A stretch of 12,298 nt of DNA from contig JAAFHH010000048.1 of assembly GCA_013297545.1 (NCBI GenBank), forward strand, positions 1-12,298. Reading direction: 5' to 3'. The translations under genes were made by a program, and so were the position numbers. The stretch comes from Alphaproteobacteria bacterium. Its GTDB lineage: Bacteria > Pseudomonadota > Alphaproteobacteria > Elsterales > Elsteraceae. The notes under the pieces are model-generated. The model had not been told where the DNA came from. It ran no database searches and saw only the letters and a program-made list of their open reading frames with translations. Of the stretch, positions 1 through 7,046 are shown piece by piece; position 1 is the stretch's first letter, and each line of letters starts with the position of its first letter.

Positions 1-1
1 G

Positions 2-934
2 GAGCACTTGCGCCAATGGGCCCGCAATCGCGGCATCGACACCTTTGTTGGCACCTCCGGCCGGGTGTTCCCGGTCGCCTACAAAGCCTCCCCACTGCTG
101 CGCGCGTGGCTGCAGTACTTGGAGGGCCTGGGTGTGGCGATCACGACCCGGGTCAGCTGGACGGGGTTCGACCCAGACGGCCGCGTGCTGCTCGACGGCC
201 GACCTGTCGCACCGGCTGCAACCATCATCGCCTGCGGTGGGGCGTCCTGGCCCAGGCTTGGCTCTGATGGGGCGTGGGCGCGCCATCTGCCGACCGTGCC
301 GTTCACACCCTCCAACGCCGGGGTGGAGATTGCCTGGTCGCCCGTGCTGAAGGGCGACGCTGGCACACCGCTGAAGCCGCTTGCGGTCAGCATCGGCGAG
401 GCGTCGAGCCGCGGCGAAGCCGTGGTCACTGCGTCCGGCCTTGAAGGCGGGGCGGTCTACGCCCTCGGCCAGGCGATTCGCCGGCATCTGGCCACGGGCG
501 ACGCCGTCCTGTCGCTGGATCTGCTACCGGATCGCAGCCGGATCGAGTTGGCCGCTGCCTGGCGCCGGACCTTGCCGCGCGACAGCATGGCCAACCGCTT
601 GCGCAAGGCGTGGGGGCTGGAGGGGGTGAAAGCCCGCCTGCTGCGGGAGCCCGGTGCGCTGCCGAGCGACGCGGAGGCACTGGCCGACCGTGCGAAGGCA
701 GTCTTGCTGCCGGTCCTCGGCTTTCGTCCAATTGGCGAGGCGATTTCGTCGGCCGGTGGGGTGCCGCGCGCGGCGCTTGATGACTGGCTGATGCTGGTCG
801 ATCGGCCCGGTGTGTTCTGCTGCGGCGAGATGCTGGACTGGGACGCGCCAACCGGCGGCTACTTGTTGACCGCGTGCTGGTCAACCGGGCGCTGGGCTGG
901 CCAGCACGCAGTCCAGTGGCTCAACGCCCGCTAA
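2..934 (+). CDS. HI0933/YhiN-family FAD flavoprotein (TIGR03862-like), C-terminal part
   Basis: The reading frame is open to the left edge, so the gene starts upstream and lacks its N-terminal Rossmann GxGxxG motif here; about 310 residues remain of a family that is usually near 400. The visible part holds family hallmarks: the early TFVGTSGRVFP stretch, the ACGGASWPRLGSDGAW segment typical of the second FAD-contacting region, and the C-terminal GEMLDWDAPTGGYLL block followed by STGRWAG. The family (PF03486) comprises FAD-dependent oxidoreductases. The E. coli member YhiN was, as I recall, recently assigned as a 23S rRNA dihydrouridine synthase (RdsA), but this alphaproteobacterial-type subfamily may do something else. 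The stop overlaps the end of hisI on the other strand by 14 bp. Family assignment is confident; substrate is unknown. Confidence 0.85.
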   Translation, partial: EHLRQWARNRGIDTFVGTSGRVFPVAYKASPLLRAWLQYLEGLGVAITTRVSWTGFDPDGRVLLDGRPVAPAATIIACGGASWPRLGSDGAWARHLPTVPFTPSNAGVEIAWSPVLKGDAGTPLKPLAVSIGEASSRGEAVVTASGLEGGAVYALGQAIRRHLATGDAVLSLDLLPDRSRIELAAAWRRTLPRDSMANRLRKAWGLEGVKARLLREPGALPSDAEALADRAKAVLLPVLGFRPIGEAISSAGGVPRAALDDWLMLVDRPGVFCCGEMLDWDAPTGGYLLTACWSTGRWAGQHAVQWLNAR

Positions 935-1292
935 CCCAGCCATCTGCACCCGCACTGCGGAAAAAGCAGCTGCGCTCGCCGGTGTGGCAGGCAGCCCCGG
1001 TCTGATCGACCTGCAGCAACAGCGTGTCGCCATCACAATCCAACGCGATGCTGACCAGCTGTTGGATGTGGCCTGAGGTGTCGCCCTTGCGCCAGAACGC
1101 TGCGCGCGACCGCGACCAGTAGACGACGCGACCGGTGGCCAGGGTTTCCGCCAGCGACTCAGCGTTCATCCAGGCGAGCATCAGCACCTCGCCGTTGGCG
1201 TGGTCTTGCGCAATCGCGGGCACCAGACCATCGGCGTTGAAACGAACCTCGGCCACCAGGGCATCGAGCGCGCGGATTTCTGTGTTCGGCAT
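921..1292 (-). CDS. hisI: phosphoribosyl-AMP cyclohydrolase
   Basis: HisI opens the purine ring of phosphoribosyl-AMP in the third step of histidine biosynthesis, in the cytoplasm. The 123-residue product is a stand-alone cyclohydrolase with no fused HisE domain. It carries the metal sites of the family: Asp85, Asp87 and Asp89 in DCDGD (magnesium) and Cys86, Cys102 and Cys109 (zinc), with the family spacing of 16 and 7 residues. The YWSRSR and GERSCFFR segments are also typical. The frame stays open further upstream, but the ATG at 1292 is chosen because the protein begins like other HisI there and GGAGG lies 4 bases before it. The gene is divergent from zur across 27 bp, which places both start regions on one short piece of DNA. 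It lies away from other his genes in this window. Confidence 0.95.
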   Translation of the reverse strand: MPNTEIRALDALVAEVRFNADGLVPAIAQDHANGEVLMLAWMNAESLAETLATGRVVYWSRSRAAFWRKGDTSGHIQQLVSIALDCDGDTLLLQVDQTGAACHTGERSCFFRSAGADGWVSGR

Positions 1293-1296
1293 GCGT

Positions 1297-1301
1297 CCTC
1301 C
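1297..1301 (-). promoter_or_regulatory. Shine-Dalgarno site of hisI
   Basis: GGAGG on the minus strand, 4 bases from the ATG at 1292. It decides the hisI start against the longer open frame, which would run through the zur coding region. Confidence 0.7.
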
Positions 1302-1319
1302 CGTGGTGTTATTGCATGC

Positions 1320-1841
1320 ATGTCGAACCGCGCCAATCGCTCGCACGACCACATCCACGCCCACTGCGTCACCGACGCACTGGCGGCGGCTGATGCTGTG
1401 TGTGCCGCGCGTGGTGCGCGGCTGACACCGCTGCGCCGGCGGGTGCTGGAACTGGTGTGGGCCGATCACGCGCCGGTCGGTGCCTACACCTTGCTGGACG
1501 AGTTGAAGGCCGGTGGCCATCCGGCCGCCCCGCCCACGGTCTACCGGGCACTCGATTTCCTGATGGAACACGGGCTGGTGCACCGGCTCGCCTCGCTAAA
1601 CGCCTATATCGGCTGCATCAGCCCGGGCCAGCGTCACGTGCACCAACACTTGATCTGCCGGGCTTGCCGCTCGGTCACCGAGATCACCGACCAGTCGATC
1701 GCAACAGCAGCGGAAGACGCCGGGCGGCGGCTTGGCTTTTGCATAGAAGGCCAGGTGGTTGAGCTGTCCGGTCTGTGTGCCACGTGCGCCGCTCACGGTG
1801 CAGAGCGCCAAACTTTGGACATGACGGGTTTATTGCGGTAA
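1320..1841 (+). CDS. zur: Fur-family zinc uptake regulator Zur
   Basis: This is a cytoplasmic DNA-binding repressor that normally shuts off zinc uptake genes when zinc is plentiful. The 173-residue protein has a His-rich N-terminus (HDHIHAHC, residues 9-16) and a winged-helix domain with RLTPLRRRVLELV and PPTVYRALDFL (residues 71-81). The structural zinc site is complete: Cys113/Cys116 and Cys153/Cys156. Aligning by spacing with E. coli Zur, the regulatory site is also kept as His88, Cys99, His106 and Glu121. The phrases PPTVYRALDFL and LASLNAYIGC match Zur better than Fur or PerR. The ATG at 1320 is chosen because an earlier start would lie inside hisI; no strong ribosome site precedes it. 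No znuABC transporter genes are in view, so regulation of distant genes, or of divergent hisI, must be inferred. Confidence 0.9.
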   Translation: MSNRANRSHDHIHAHCVTDALAAADAVCAARGARLTPLRRRVLELVWADHAPVGAYTLLDELKAGGHPAAPPTVYRALDFLMEHGLVHRLASLNAYIGCISPGQRHVHQHLICRACRSVTEITDQSIATAAEDAGRRLGFCIEGQVVELSGLCATCAAHGAERQTLDMTGLLR

Positions 1842-1899
1842 CCACACCGCGGGGGCCACATGTCCTGGGGGGCATGCGGTTTGGGACAAGACACGCGCG

Positions 1900-1911
1900 A
1901 TCAGCGCTGAT
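1900..1911. repeat. perfect 12-bp palindrome before the ABC ATPase gene
   Basis: ATCAGCGCTGAT is a perfect palindrome that ends 2 bases before the GGGGGA ribosome site of the next gene. It could be an operator half-site cluster or a small mRNA hairpin next to the ribosome site. No known regulator motif is recognised. Confidence 0.4.
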
Positions 1912-1913
1912 TT

Positions 1914-1919
1914 GGGGGA
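1914..1919 (+). promoter_or_regulatory. Shine-Dalgarno site of the ABC ATPase gene
   Basis: GGGGGA lies 7 bases before the ATG at 1927. It supports that ATG over the in-frame TTG at 1912, which overlaps the site itself. Confidence 0.6.
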
Positions 1920-1926
1920 TGAACAG

Positions 1927-2721
1927 ATGGCGGATGGGGCAGCAGCGGTCAGCGAGCGCGGAGCAAAGCGGGACTTGTCGTCAGCTGAGGTGGTGATCGA
2001 ACTTGGTGCCGTGCACAAATGGTACGGCGAGTTCCACGTGCTGAAGGACATCAACCTGTCGGTGCACCGCGGCGAACGCATCGTGATTTGCGGGCCGTCG
2101 GGCTCCGGCAAGTCGACTTTGATCCGCTGCATCAACCGCCTGGAAGAACATCAGCGCGGCAAGATCGTCGTCGACAAAATCGAATTGACCAACGATATCA
2201 AGAACATCGACACGATCCGCCGCGAAGTCGGCATGGTGTTCCAGTCCTTCAACCTGTTCCCGCACTTAACGGTGCTGGAGAACTGCACGCTCGCCCCGAT
2301 CTGGGTGCGCAAGATGCCGAAGGCCGAAGCCGAGAAGGTGGCCATGCACTACCTGGAACGGGTGCGGATCCCGGATCAGGCGAAGAAGTTCCCGGGCCAG
2401 CTCTCGGGTGGTCAGCAGCAACGCGTGGCGATTGCCCGTTCGCTGTGCATGAACCCAAAGATCATGCTGTTCGATGAGCCGACATCAGCGCTCGATCCCG
2501 AAATGATCAAAGAAGTGCTGGACGTGATGATCACGCTGGCCGAAGACGGCATGACCATGCTGTGCGTCACCCACGAAATGGGCTTCGCGCGCACGGTCGC
2601 CGACCGGATCATCTTCATGGACCGCGGCGAAATCGTCGAGATGAACGAACCGATCGAGTTCTTCGCGAACCCGAAGTCCGAACGGACCCGGTTGTTCCTC
2701 AGCCAGATCCTGAACCACTAG
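1927..2721 (+). CDS. aapP: polar amino-acid ABC transporter ATP-binding protein (AapP/GlnQ type)
   Basis: This is the cytoplasmic ATPase that powers uptake of polar amino acids by a membrane permease pair and a periplasmic binding protein. The 264-residue protein has all ABC motifs: Walker A GPSGSGKS (56-63), Q-loop Gln106, signature LSGGQ (159-163), Walker B LFDEP (181-185) and the switch His216 in VTHEMGF. The run VFQSFNLFPHLTVLENC is diagnostic of the GlnQ/AapP/HisP group. About 20 extra residues precede the domain, as in AapP proteins. The usual partners (binding protein and two permeases, normally upstream) are absent: zur is 85 bp upstream and a diguanylate cyclase is 57 bp downstream. 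Local G+C is lower than in the neighbours (45% over 2161-2220), perhaps because the protein is Lys, Ile and Asn rich. Function is firm; the exact substrate, and so the symbol, is a best guess. Confidence 0.85.
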   Translation: MADGAAAVSERGAKRDLSSAEVVIELGAVHKWYGEFHVLKDINLSVHRGERIVICGPSGSGKSTLIRCINRLEEHQRGKIVVDKIELTNDIKNIDTIRREVGMVFQSFNLFPHLTVLENCTLAPIWVRKMPKAEAEKVAMHYLERVRIPDQAKKFPGQLSGGQQQRVAIARSLCMNPKIMLFDEPTSALDPEMIKEVLDVMITLAEDGMTMLCVTHEMGFARTVADRIIFMDRGEIVEMNEPIEFFANPKSERTRLFLSQILNH

Positions 2722-2735
2722 GCTGATCGCCCAAA

Positions 2736-2754
2736 CCGCAGGGTTGCGCTGCGG
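2736..2754 (+). other. stem-loop between the ABC ATPase and diguanylate cyclase genes
   Basis: CCGCAG and CTGCGG form a perfect 6-bp stem with a 7-base loop, 14 bases after the ATPase stop codon. No T-run follows, so it is not a classical intrinsic terminator. It may protect the 3' end of the upstream message or partly uncouple the two genes. Confidence 0.4.
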
Positions 2755-2778
2755 CGACGCGGGCAACAGGATGGCGGC

Positions 2779-4410
2779 ATGGCCGTAATCACTGAAGCAG
2801 CTGCCGCGACGATTGATCGTATCCGCCAGAAGGCGTTGACCGAGGCATCGGTCAACGTCGGGGTGGTGTCACCGTCGTTGGTGGCAGAGGCCATGTACCT
2901 CAGTTGGTCGCCGGACACGGCCACCTTGCCCAACCCGACCTTGGTCGCGGCAGCTGGGCTGCCAGACGATATTCTCAGCCACGGTGTTGAGGCGTGCTTG
3001 ACCGCTCTCCGGCGGGATCATCCCGATCTCCTGGATCGGTTGATCGTGCTCAATCTGGTAGCGGATGGCGCGGACGTCGGCTATCTGCACTATGGCGCGA
3101 CGATCTTGGCGACCAGTCGGGTTAGCCCAGCCGGCACGCGCCAGAGCGACTGGCTGTCTCGCACGGCGATCGCCTACTACTATCTCGCAACCTACCGCGC
3201 GATTGCCGATTGCGGACGGTCGCTCTACACCGAAAACATCAGTGCCCCACAGTTCGCCGCCAAGACCTGGGTGCGGCTGGTGCGGCCGATTCGGGGCAGC
3301 GATGGCGCGGTTGAGGGCTTCCTCGTGGCACTCGCCGGCCTGGACGGCTTGCCATCGTGGGGAGCAGTTCAATCCGCTGACAGTGTTGCTGTTGGCGCAG
3401 GCACGACGGGTGCAAGACACAACCGCTTCATCATCGCGTCTTGCCAAGCTGCCATGCGGTTTTCCGAAGCGAGCTCCTCGACCTTGCTGGACGAGGGGCC
3501 GACGCCGCTGGCGCTCTTGGTGCCGGACCTTTCCGGTGTGCGCTACGTCAATAAGCGCTTCCTCGCCGCGACGGGTCTGCGGATCGAGGAAATCGCGCTG
3601 TTCCAGCCCGAACGCTTGTTCGCGGTGCCGCAGGTGCTGCGCGATGCCGTGCGCCAGAGCACGCTTGGGCCCGTGCGCGATCTCGATGCGGTGTTGCAGC
3701 GGGTTGATGGCACGCCGATCTATGCCTCGATCCACCTGTCGCGGGTGGAGCATGTCGGCGGCCAGACGGTGGCGCTGTGGCTGCACGACGTCACGGCACG
3801 CCGCCAGCTTGAAGCGGAGCTGCGTGGCCTCACCCGCGATCTTTCGGCGGAGCGCGATGAGCTCGCCCGCCTGAAGTCCCTGGCCGAGCTCGACGCGCGC
3901 CACGATCCGATCACCAAGCTCTACAATCGCCGGGCGATTGAGGAATTGCTGGAAGGCGAAATCGATCTGGCACGGCGCGAAGGCCGACCCGTGTGGATCG
4001 CCTACCTCGATCTTGATCACTTCCGCGCGGTCAATGATCAGCACGGGCCCGCCGTCGGTGACCGGGTGTTGCGCGAAGCCGCATGGCGGGTGCGCGGTGT
4101 GCTGCGCGGTGCGGACTTGATCGGCCGGATGGGCGGCGACGAATTCGCGGTGCTGCTGCGCGGTCGCGGCCGCACCGATGAGACGCCAGCCTCAGCTCTG
4201 CGCGCGGCGGCCCGTATGATTCAGGCGTTGGCCCAGCCGTTCGAGCTTGCAGGTGGGTCGATCGTGCTCGGTGCCTCGATTGGGGTCGCAGGGTTTCCGC
4301 TGCACGCCGATGACGCAGCCTCCCTGGTGCGTCAGGCGGACAGCGCGATGTACCTCGCCAAGGGTGCCGGCCGCGCCTGCGCGATTGTGGCGACGAACCC
4401 TAAGGGGTGA
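2779..4410 (+). CDS. soluble PAS-GGDEF diguanylate cyclase
   Basis: The protein should make cyclic di-GMP from two GTP. Its 543 residues have three parts. Residues 1-190 form a sensory region I cannot name firmly, with a PAS-like ending (WVRLVRPIRGSDGAVEGFLVAL). Residues about 235-340 form a PAS domain (YVNKRFLAATG, VDGTPIYASIHL, LHDVTARRQLE). A short coiled coil (about 341-370) leads to the GGDEF domain (375-540). The catalytic GGDEF (452-456) is intact, with metal ligand Asp411, guanine contacts Asn419 and Asp428, and an RxxD inhibitory site (Arg443, Asp446) exactly five residues upstream, so product feedback is expected. The widely conserved GH of the NDxxGHxxGD segment is GP here (Pro424). 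No membrane segment or EAL domain is seen. The ATG at 2779 has AGGA 7 bases before it. The gene may share a transcript with the ABC ATPase, and its last 11 bases overlap the end of rlmJ. Confidence 0.92.
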   Translation: MAVITEAAAATIDRIRQKALTEASVNVGVVSPSLVAEAMYLSWSPDTATLPNPTLVAAAGLPDDILSHGVEACLTALRRDHPDLLDRLIVLNLVADGADVGYLHYGATILATSRVSPAGTRQSDWLSRTAIAYYYLATYRAIADCGRSLYTENISAPQFAAKTWVRLVRPIRGSDGAVEGFLVALAGLDGLPSWGAVQSADSVAVGAGTTGARHNRFIIASCQAAMRFSEASSSTLLDEGPTPLALLVPDLSGVRYVNKRFLAATGLRIEEIALFQPERLFAVPQVLRDAVRQSTLGPVRDLDAVLQRVDGTPIYASIHLSRVEHVGGQTVALWLHDVTARRQLEAELRGLTRDLSAERDELARLKSLAELDARHDPITKLYNRRAIEELLEGEIDLARREGRPVWIAYLDLDHFRAVNDQHGPAVGDRVLREAAWRVRGVLRGADLIGRMGGDEFAVLLRGRGRTDETPASALRAAARMIQALAQPFELAGGSIVLGASIGVAGFPLHADDAASLVRQADSAMYLAKGAGRACAIVATNPKG

Positions 4411-5197
4411 GGATTTCGTCGAACATCCACGTCCCGCCCAATACCTCCGCCGCGGCGGCGAGCTGAGGGGCGAGGGTCGCCTCCAGCTGCCAGGGCTGGT
4501 TCACCACCGCGACACTGGAGGCGCGAAGACCTGCGCCCGCTGGTGCCAGCGCCAACGTCCAGGTCGCGAGCCGGGTGATGCCGGAGCCTGCGAGTTCGGC
4601 CAGCAGGCGTTCGGGCAGGGCGGCACTGGTGTGTGGGTACCAGAGCACATAGACCCCCTGCGGCCAGCGTCGGTAGCCGGCGATCACGGCGGCCGTCGCG
4701 CGGGCGGCCTCGTCGGTGCGTTCAAACGGCGGGTCGATCAGCACGAGACCGCGCCGCTCGGGCGGGGGGAGCAGGGCGGTCACCGCCTCGTAGCCATCGC
4801 GGTGATGGATGTGGATCTGCGGGTCCGCCCCGGCCCAGCGGCGCAAGGTCGCGTGATCTTCGGGGTGCAGCTCGCAGGCGATCAGCCGGTCGACCGGGCG
4901 CAACAGACGGCGCGCGATTGCTGGCGATCCGGGATAGGGGCCAGCGTGGCCGACCAGGTCGAGAAACGGCGCCAGTGCCAGTGGGCCAGCCGCCCGCAAC
5001 CGTTCGATGCCGGAGGCGGCCTCACCGGTGCGGATCGCCGCATCGCCGGTGAGGTCGTAGACGCCAATCCCGGCGTGGGTGTCGAGCACGGCGATCGGTG
5101 CCGGCTTTTCGATCAACCGGCGTACGATGGCGGCGAGCACCAGGTGTTTCAGCACATCGGCGTGGTTGCCGGCGTGGAACGCGTGGCGATAGTTCAC
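4400..5197 (-). CDS. rlmJ: 23S rRNA (adenine2030-N6)-methyltransferase
   Basis: RlmJ uses S-adenosylmethionine to methylate A2030 (E. coli numbering) of 23S rRNA. The 265-residue product starts with the family signature MNYRHAFHAGNHADVLKH, has the SAM-binding DTHAGIG loop (39-45) and the catalytic DPPFE motif (155-159) of N6-adenine methyltransferases. Length is close to the 280 residues of E. coli RlmJ. Translation starts at GTG, because the signature begins exactly there; the start overlaps the stop of the upstream ABC-F gene as GTGA. No separate ribosome site is evident, so translation is probably coupled to the ABC-F gene. Both products act on the ribosome. The end overlaps the diguanylate cyclase gene tail to tail by 11 bp. 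Confidence 0.95.
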   Translation of the reverse strand: MNYRHAFHAGNHADVLKHLVLAAIVRRLIEKPAPIAVLDTHAGIGVYDLTGDAAIRTGEAASGIERLRAAGPLALAPFLDLVGHAGPYPGSPAIARRLLRPVDRLIACELHPEDHATLRRWAGADPQIHIHHRDGYEAVTALLPPPERRGLVLIDPPFERTDEAARATAAVIAGYRRWPQGVYVLWYPHTSAALPERLLAELAGSGITRLATWTLALAPAGAGLRASSVAVVNQPWQLEATLAPQLAAAAEVLGGTWMFDEILTP

Positions 5198-6993
5198 GCC
5201 GCGCCGGCGGACTCAAGGGCTGTTGCCGCTTCCAGCCAAGTCGCTTCGACGGTTGCGATCTCGGCGGCGATGAAGCCTTGTCGGCGCGCGAGATCTTTCG
5301 CCTTGGTGGTGTTGCTGGCATAGAGCGTTGGGTCGGCCAAGGCCTGGTCCAGCTTCGCCTTCTCGTCGTTCAGCTGCTTCAGCTTCAGTTCGCAATCGCG
5401 CGCAAGCCGGCGCATGCGCGGCACGTCCACCTTCGCGGGCGGCGGTGGCGGGGGTGGGGCGGCGGCGGCCTTGGCGGCCCCTTTGGAGGACGCCTGCTTT
5501 GGCACGCCGGCCCCTTCGAGCAGCCGGCGGTATTCATCCAAATCGCCATCGAACGCTTTGACCGAGCCGCGGTCGACCACCCAGAGCCGGTCCGCGATCA
5601 GCTCGATCATGTGGCGGTCGTGGCTGATCAGCACCACCGCACCGGCGTATTCGCTGAGCGCTTCCACCAGCGCGTCGCGCGCTTCCATGTCTAAGTGGTT
5701 GGTCGGCTCGTCGAGGATCAGGAGGTGTGGTGCATCGTGGGTGATCAGGGCGAGCGCCAGGCGCGCCTTTTCGCCACCGGACAGGGTGTGGATGCGCGCG
5801 GTTGCGCGTTCCTGGCCGAAGCCAAAGGCACCCAGCCGGCCGCGCACCTGCTGTTCGGGCTTGTGGCCGAGCGCCCGGCTCATCGCCTGTAGCAGGGTCT
5901 CCGACCCATCGAGTTCATCGACCTGGTGCTGGGCGAAGTAGCCGACGCGCAGCTTGCCCGGTGCGTGGCGTCCGCCCTTCATCGGCGCCATGCGGCCGGC
6001 GAGCAGCTTGGCCAAGGTCGTCTTGCCATTGCCGTTCGCACCCAAGAGCGCGATGCGGTCATCGGGATCGAGGCGCAAGTCTAGTCGATCCAGGATCGGC
6101 TTGTCGGTGTAGCCAACCGCGGCTGCATCCAGCGCGATCAGGGGTGGCGATAGCTCTTCCGGATTTGGAAACTGGAAGCGCACGGCCGGATCGCGTTCGA
6201 TGCGGGCGACCGGCGTCATGCGGGCCAAGGCTTTCACCCGGCTCTGGGCCTGGCGGGCCTTGCTCGCCTTCGCGCGAAAGCGGTCGATGAACGACTGCAT
6301 GTGCTTGATCGCGGCTTCTTGCTTGACGGCTTCGGCCGCTTGCAAGCGCAGCTGTTCGGCGCGGCGGCGTTCATAGGTGTCGTAGTCGCCGCGGTGATAG
6401 GTGATGCGCGTGCGCTCGACTGCGAGGATACCGGTGGAGACCGAATTCAAAAAGTCACGGTCGTGCGACACCATGATGATGGTGTGCGGCCAGCGCTGCA
6501 GAAACCCCTCAAGCCAAGCGGCGGCTTCGAAGTCCAGGTGGTTGGTCGGCTCGTCCAAGAGCAACAGATCAGGGTCGCCGAACAAGGCGGCCGCCAAGGC
6601 TGCCCGCATGCGCCAACCGCCGGAATAGCTGGACAGCGGCCGGTTCTGCATATCCTCGTCAAAGCCAAGCCCGGCGAGGATTTGGGCCGCACGCGCGGGT
6701 GCTGCCCAGTCATCGATCGCGGACGGCGGTGTCGCCGCGATCACCAGATCGCGCGGGCTCTGGTCGCCGCCTTCGACTTCCTGCGCGACGGTGCCGATGC
6801 GGACATCGGCGGGTAGCCGGATCGAGCCGCCATCGGGTTCCAAGCGTCCTTCGATCAGCTTCAACAGCGTTGATTTGCCCGCCCCATTGCGGCCGATTAG
6901 GCCAACCTTGTGGCCTTCGGGGATGGTGGCCGTCGCCTGGTCAAACAAGACCCGGCCGCCAACGCGGTAGGTGAGGGCTGCGATATCCAACAT
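5194..6993 (-). CDS. ABC-F family ATPase (YheS-like translation factor)
   Basis: ABC-F proteins are soluble twin ATPases that bind the ribosomal E site and act on stalled or idle ribosomes; they are not transporters. The 599-residue protein has two ABC domains: Walker A GRNGAGKS (34-41) with LDEPTNHLD (146-154), and Walker A GANGNGKT (318-325) with signature LSGGEKAR and LDEPTNHLD (427-435). The first signature is the variant YSGGWRMR. The charged linker that contacts P-site tRNA lies between them (about 200-265). A low-complexity hinge with seven consecutive prolines (513-519) leads to a C-terminal coiled coil (about 522-595). Length and domain order fit YheS-type proteins (637 residues in E. 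coli) better than EttA, which lacks such a C-terminal region. It lies upstream of rlmJ in a coupled pair and is divergent from the DUF192 gene across 53 bp. Exact ABC-F subtype is not certain. Confidence 0.92.
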   Translation of the reverse strand: MLDIAALTYRVGGRVLFDQATATIPEGHKVGLIGRNGAGKSTLLKLIEGRLEPDGGSIRLPADVRIGTVAQEVEGGDQSPRDLVIAATPPSAIDDWAAPARAAQILAGLGFDEDMQNRPLSSYSGGWRMRAALAAALFGDPDLLLLDEPTNHLDFEAAAWLEGFLQRWPHTIIMVSHDRDFLNSVSTGILAVERTRITYHRGDYDTYERRRAEQLRLQAAEAVKQEAAIKHMQSFIDRFRAKASKARQAQSRVKALARMTPVARIERDPAVRFQFPNPEELSPPLIALDAAAVGYTDKPILDRLDLRLDPDDRIALLGANGNGKTTLAKLLAGRMAPMKGGRHAPGKLRVGYFAQHQVDELDGSETLLQAMSRALGHKPEQQVRGRLGAFGFGQERATARIHTLSGGEKARLALALITHDAPHLLILDEPTNHLDMEARDALVEALSEYAGAVVLISHDRHMIELIADRLWVVDRGSVKAFDGDLDEYRRLLEGAGVPKQASSKGAAKAAAAPPPPPPPAKVDVPRMRRLARDCELKLKQLNDEKAKLDQALADPTLYASNTTKAKDLARRQGFIAAEIATVEATWLEAATALESAGAA

Positions 6994-7046
6994 GACGGCG
7001 GGGGTCCTAGCACGGGGAGGCTGGGGTCGGGTAGAGTGGCAGCACT

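Noticed and set aside
1293..1319. Zur box between hisI and zur
   Set aside because: TGTTAT and the 8-bp palindrome TGCATGCA are present, but the flanks do not form the expected symmetric Zur motif.
1846..1880. Terminator after zur from ACCGC and GCGGT arms
   Set aside because: The arms are only 5 bp with a 25-base loop and no T-run follows.
2869..4044. 391-codon open frame on the minus strand inside the diguanylate cyclase gene
   Set aside because: It is antisense to a gene with intact PAS and GGDEF motifs, shows no family features, and arises from GC-rich third positions.
4247..5323. 358-codon open frame on the plus strand across rlmJ
   Set aside because: It overlaps three confidently called genes and its protein is low-complexity Arg/Gly/Ala without motifs.
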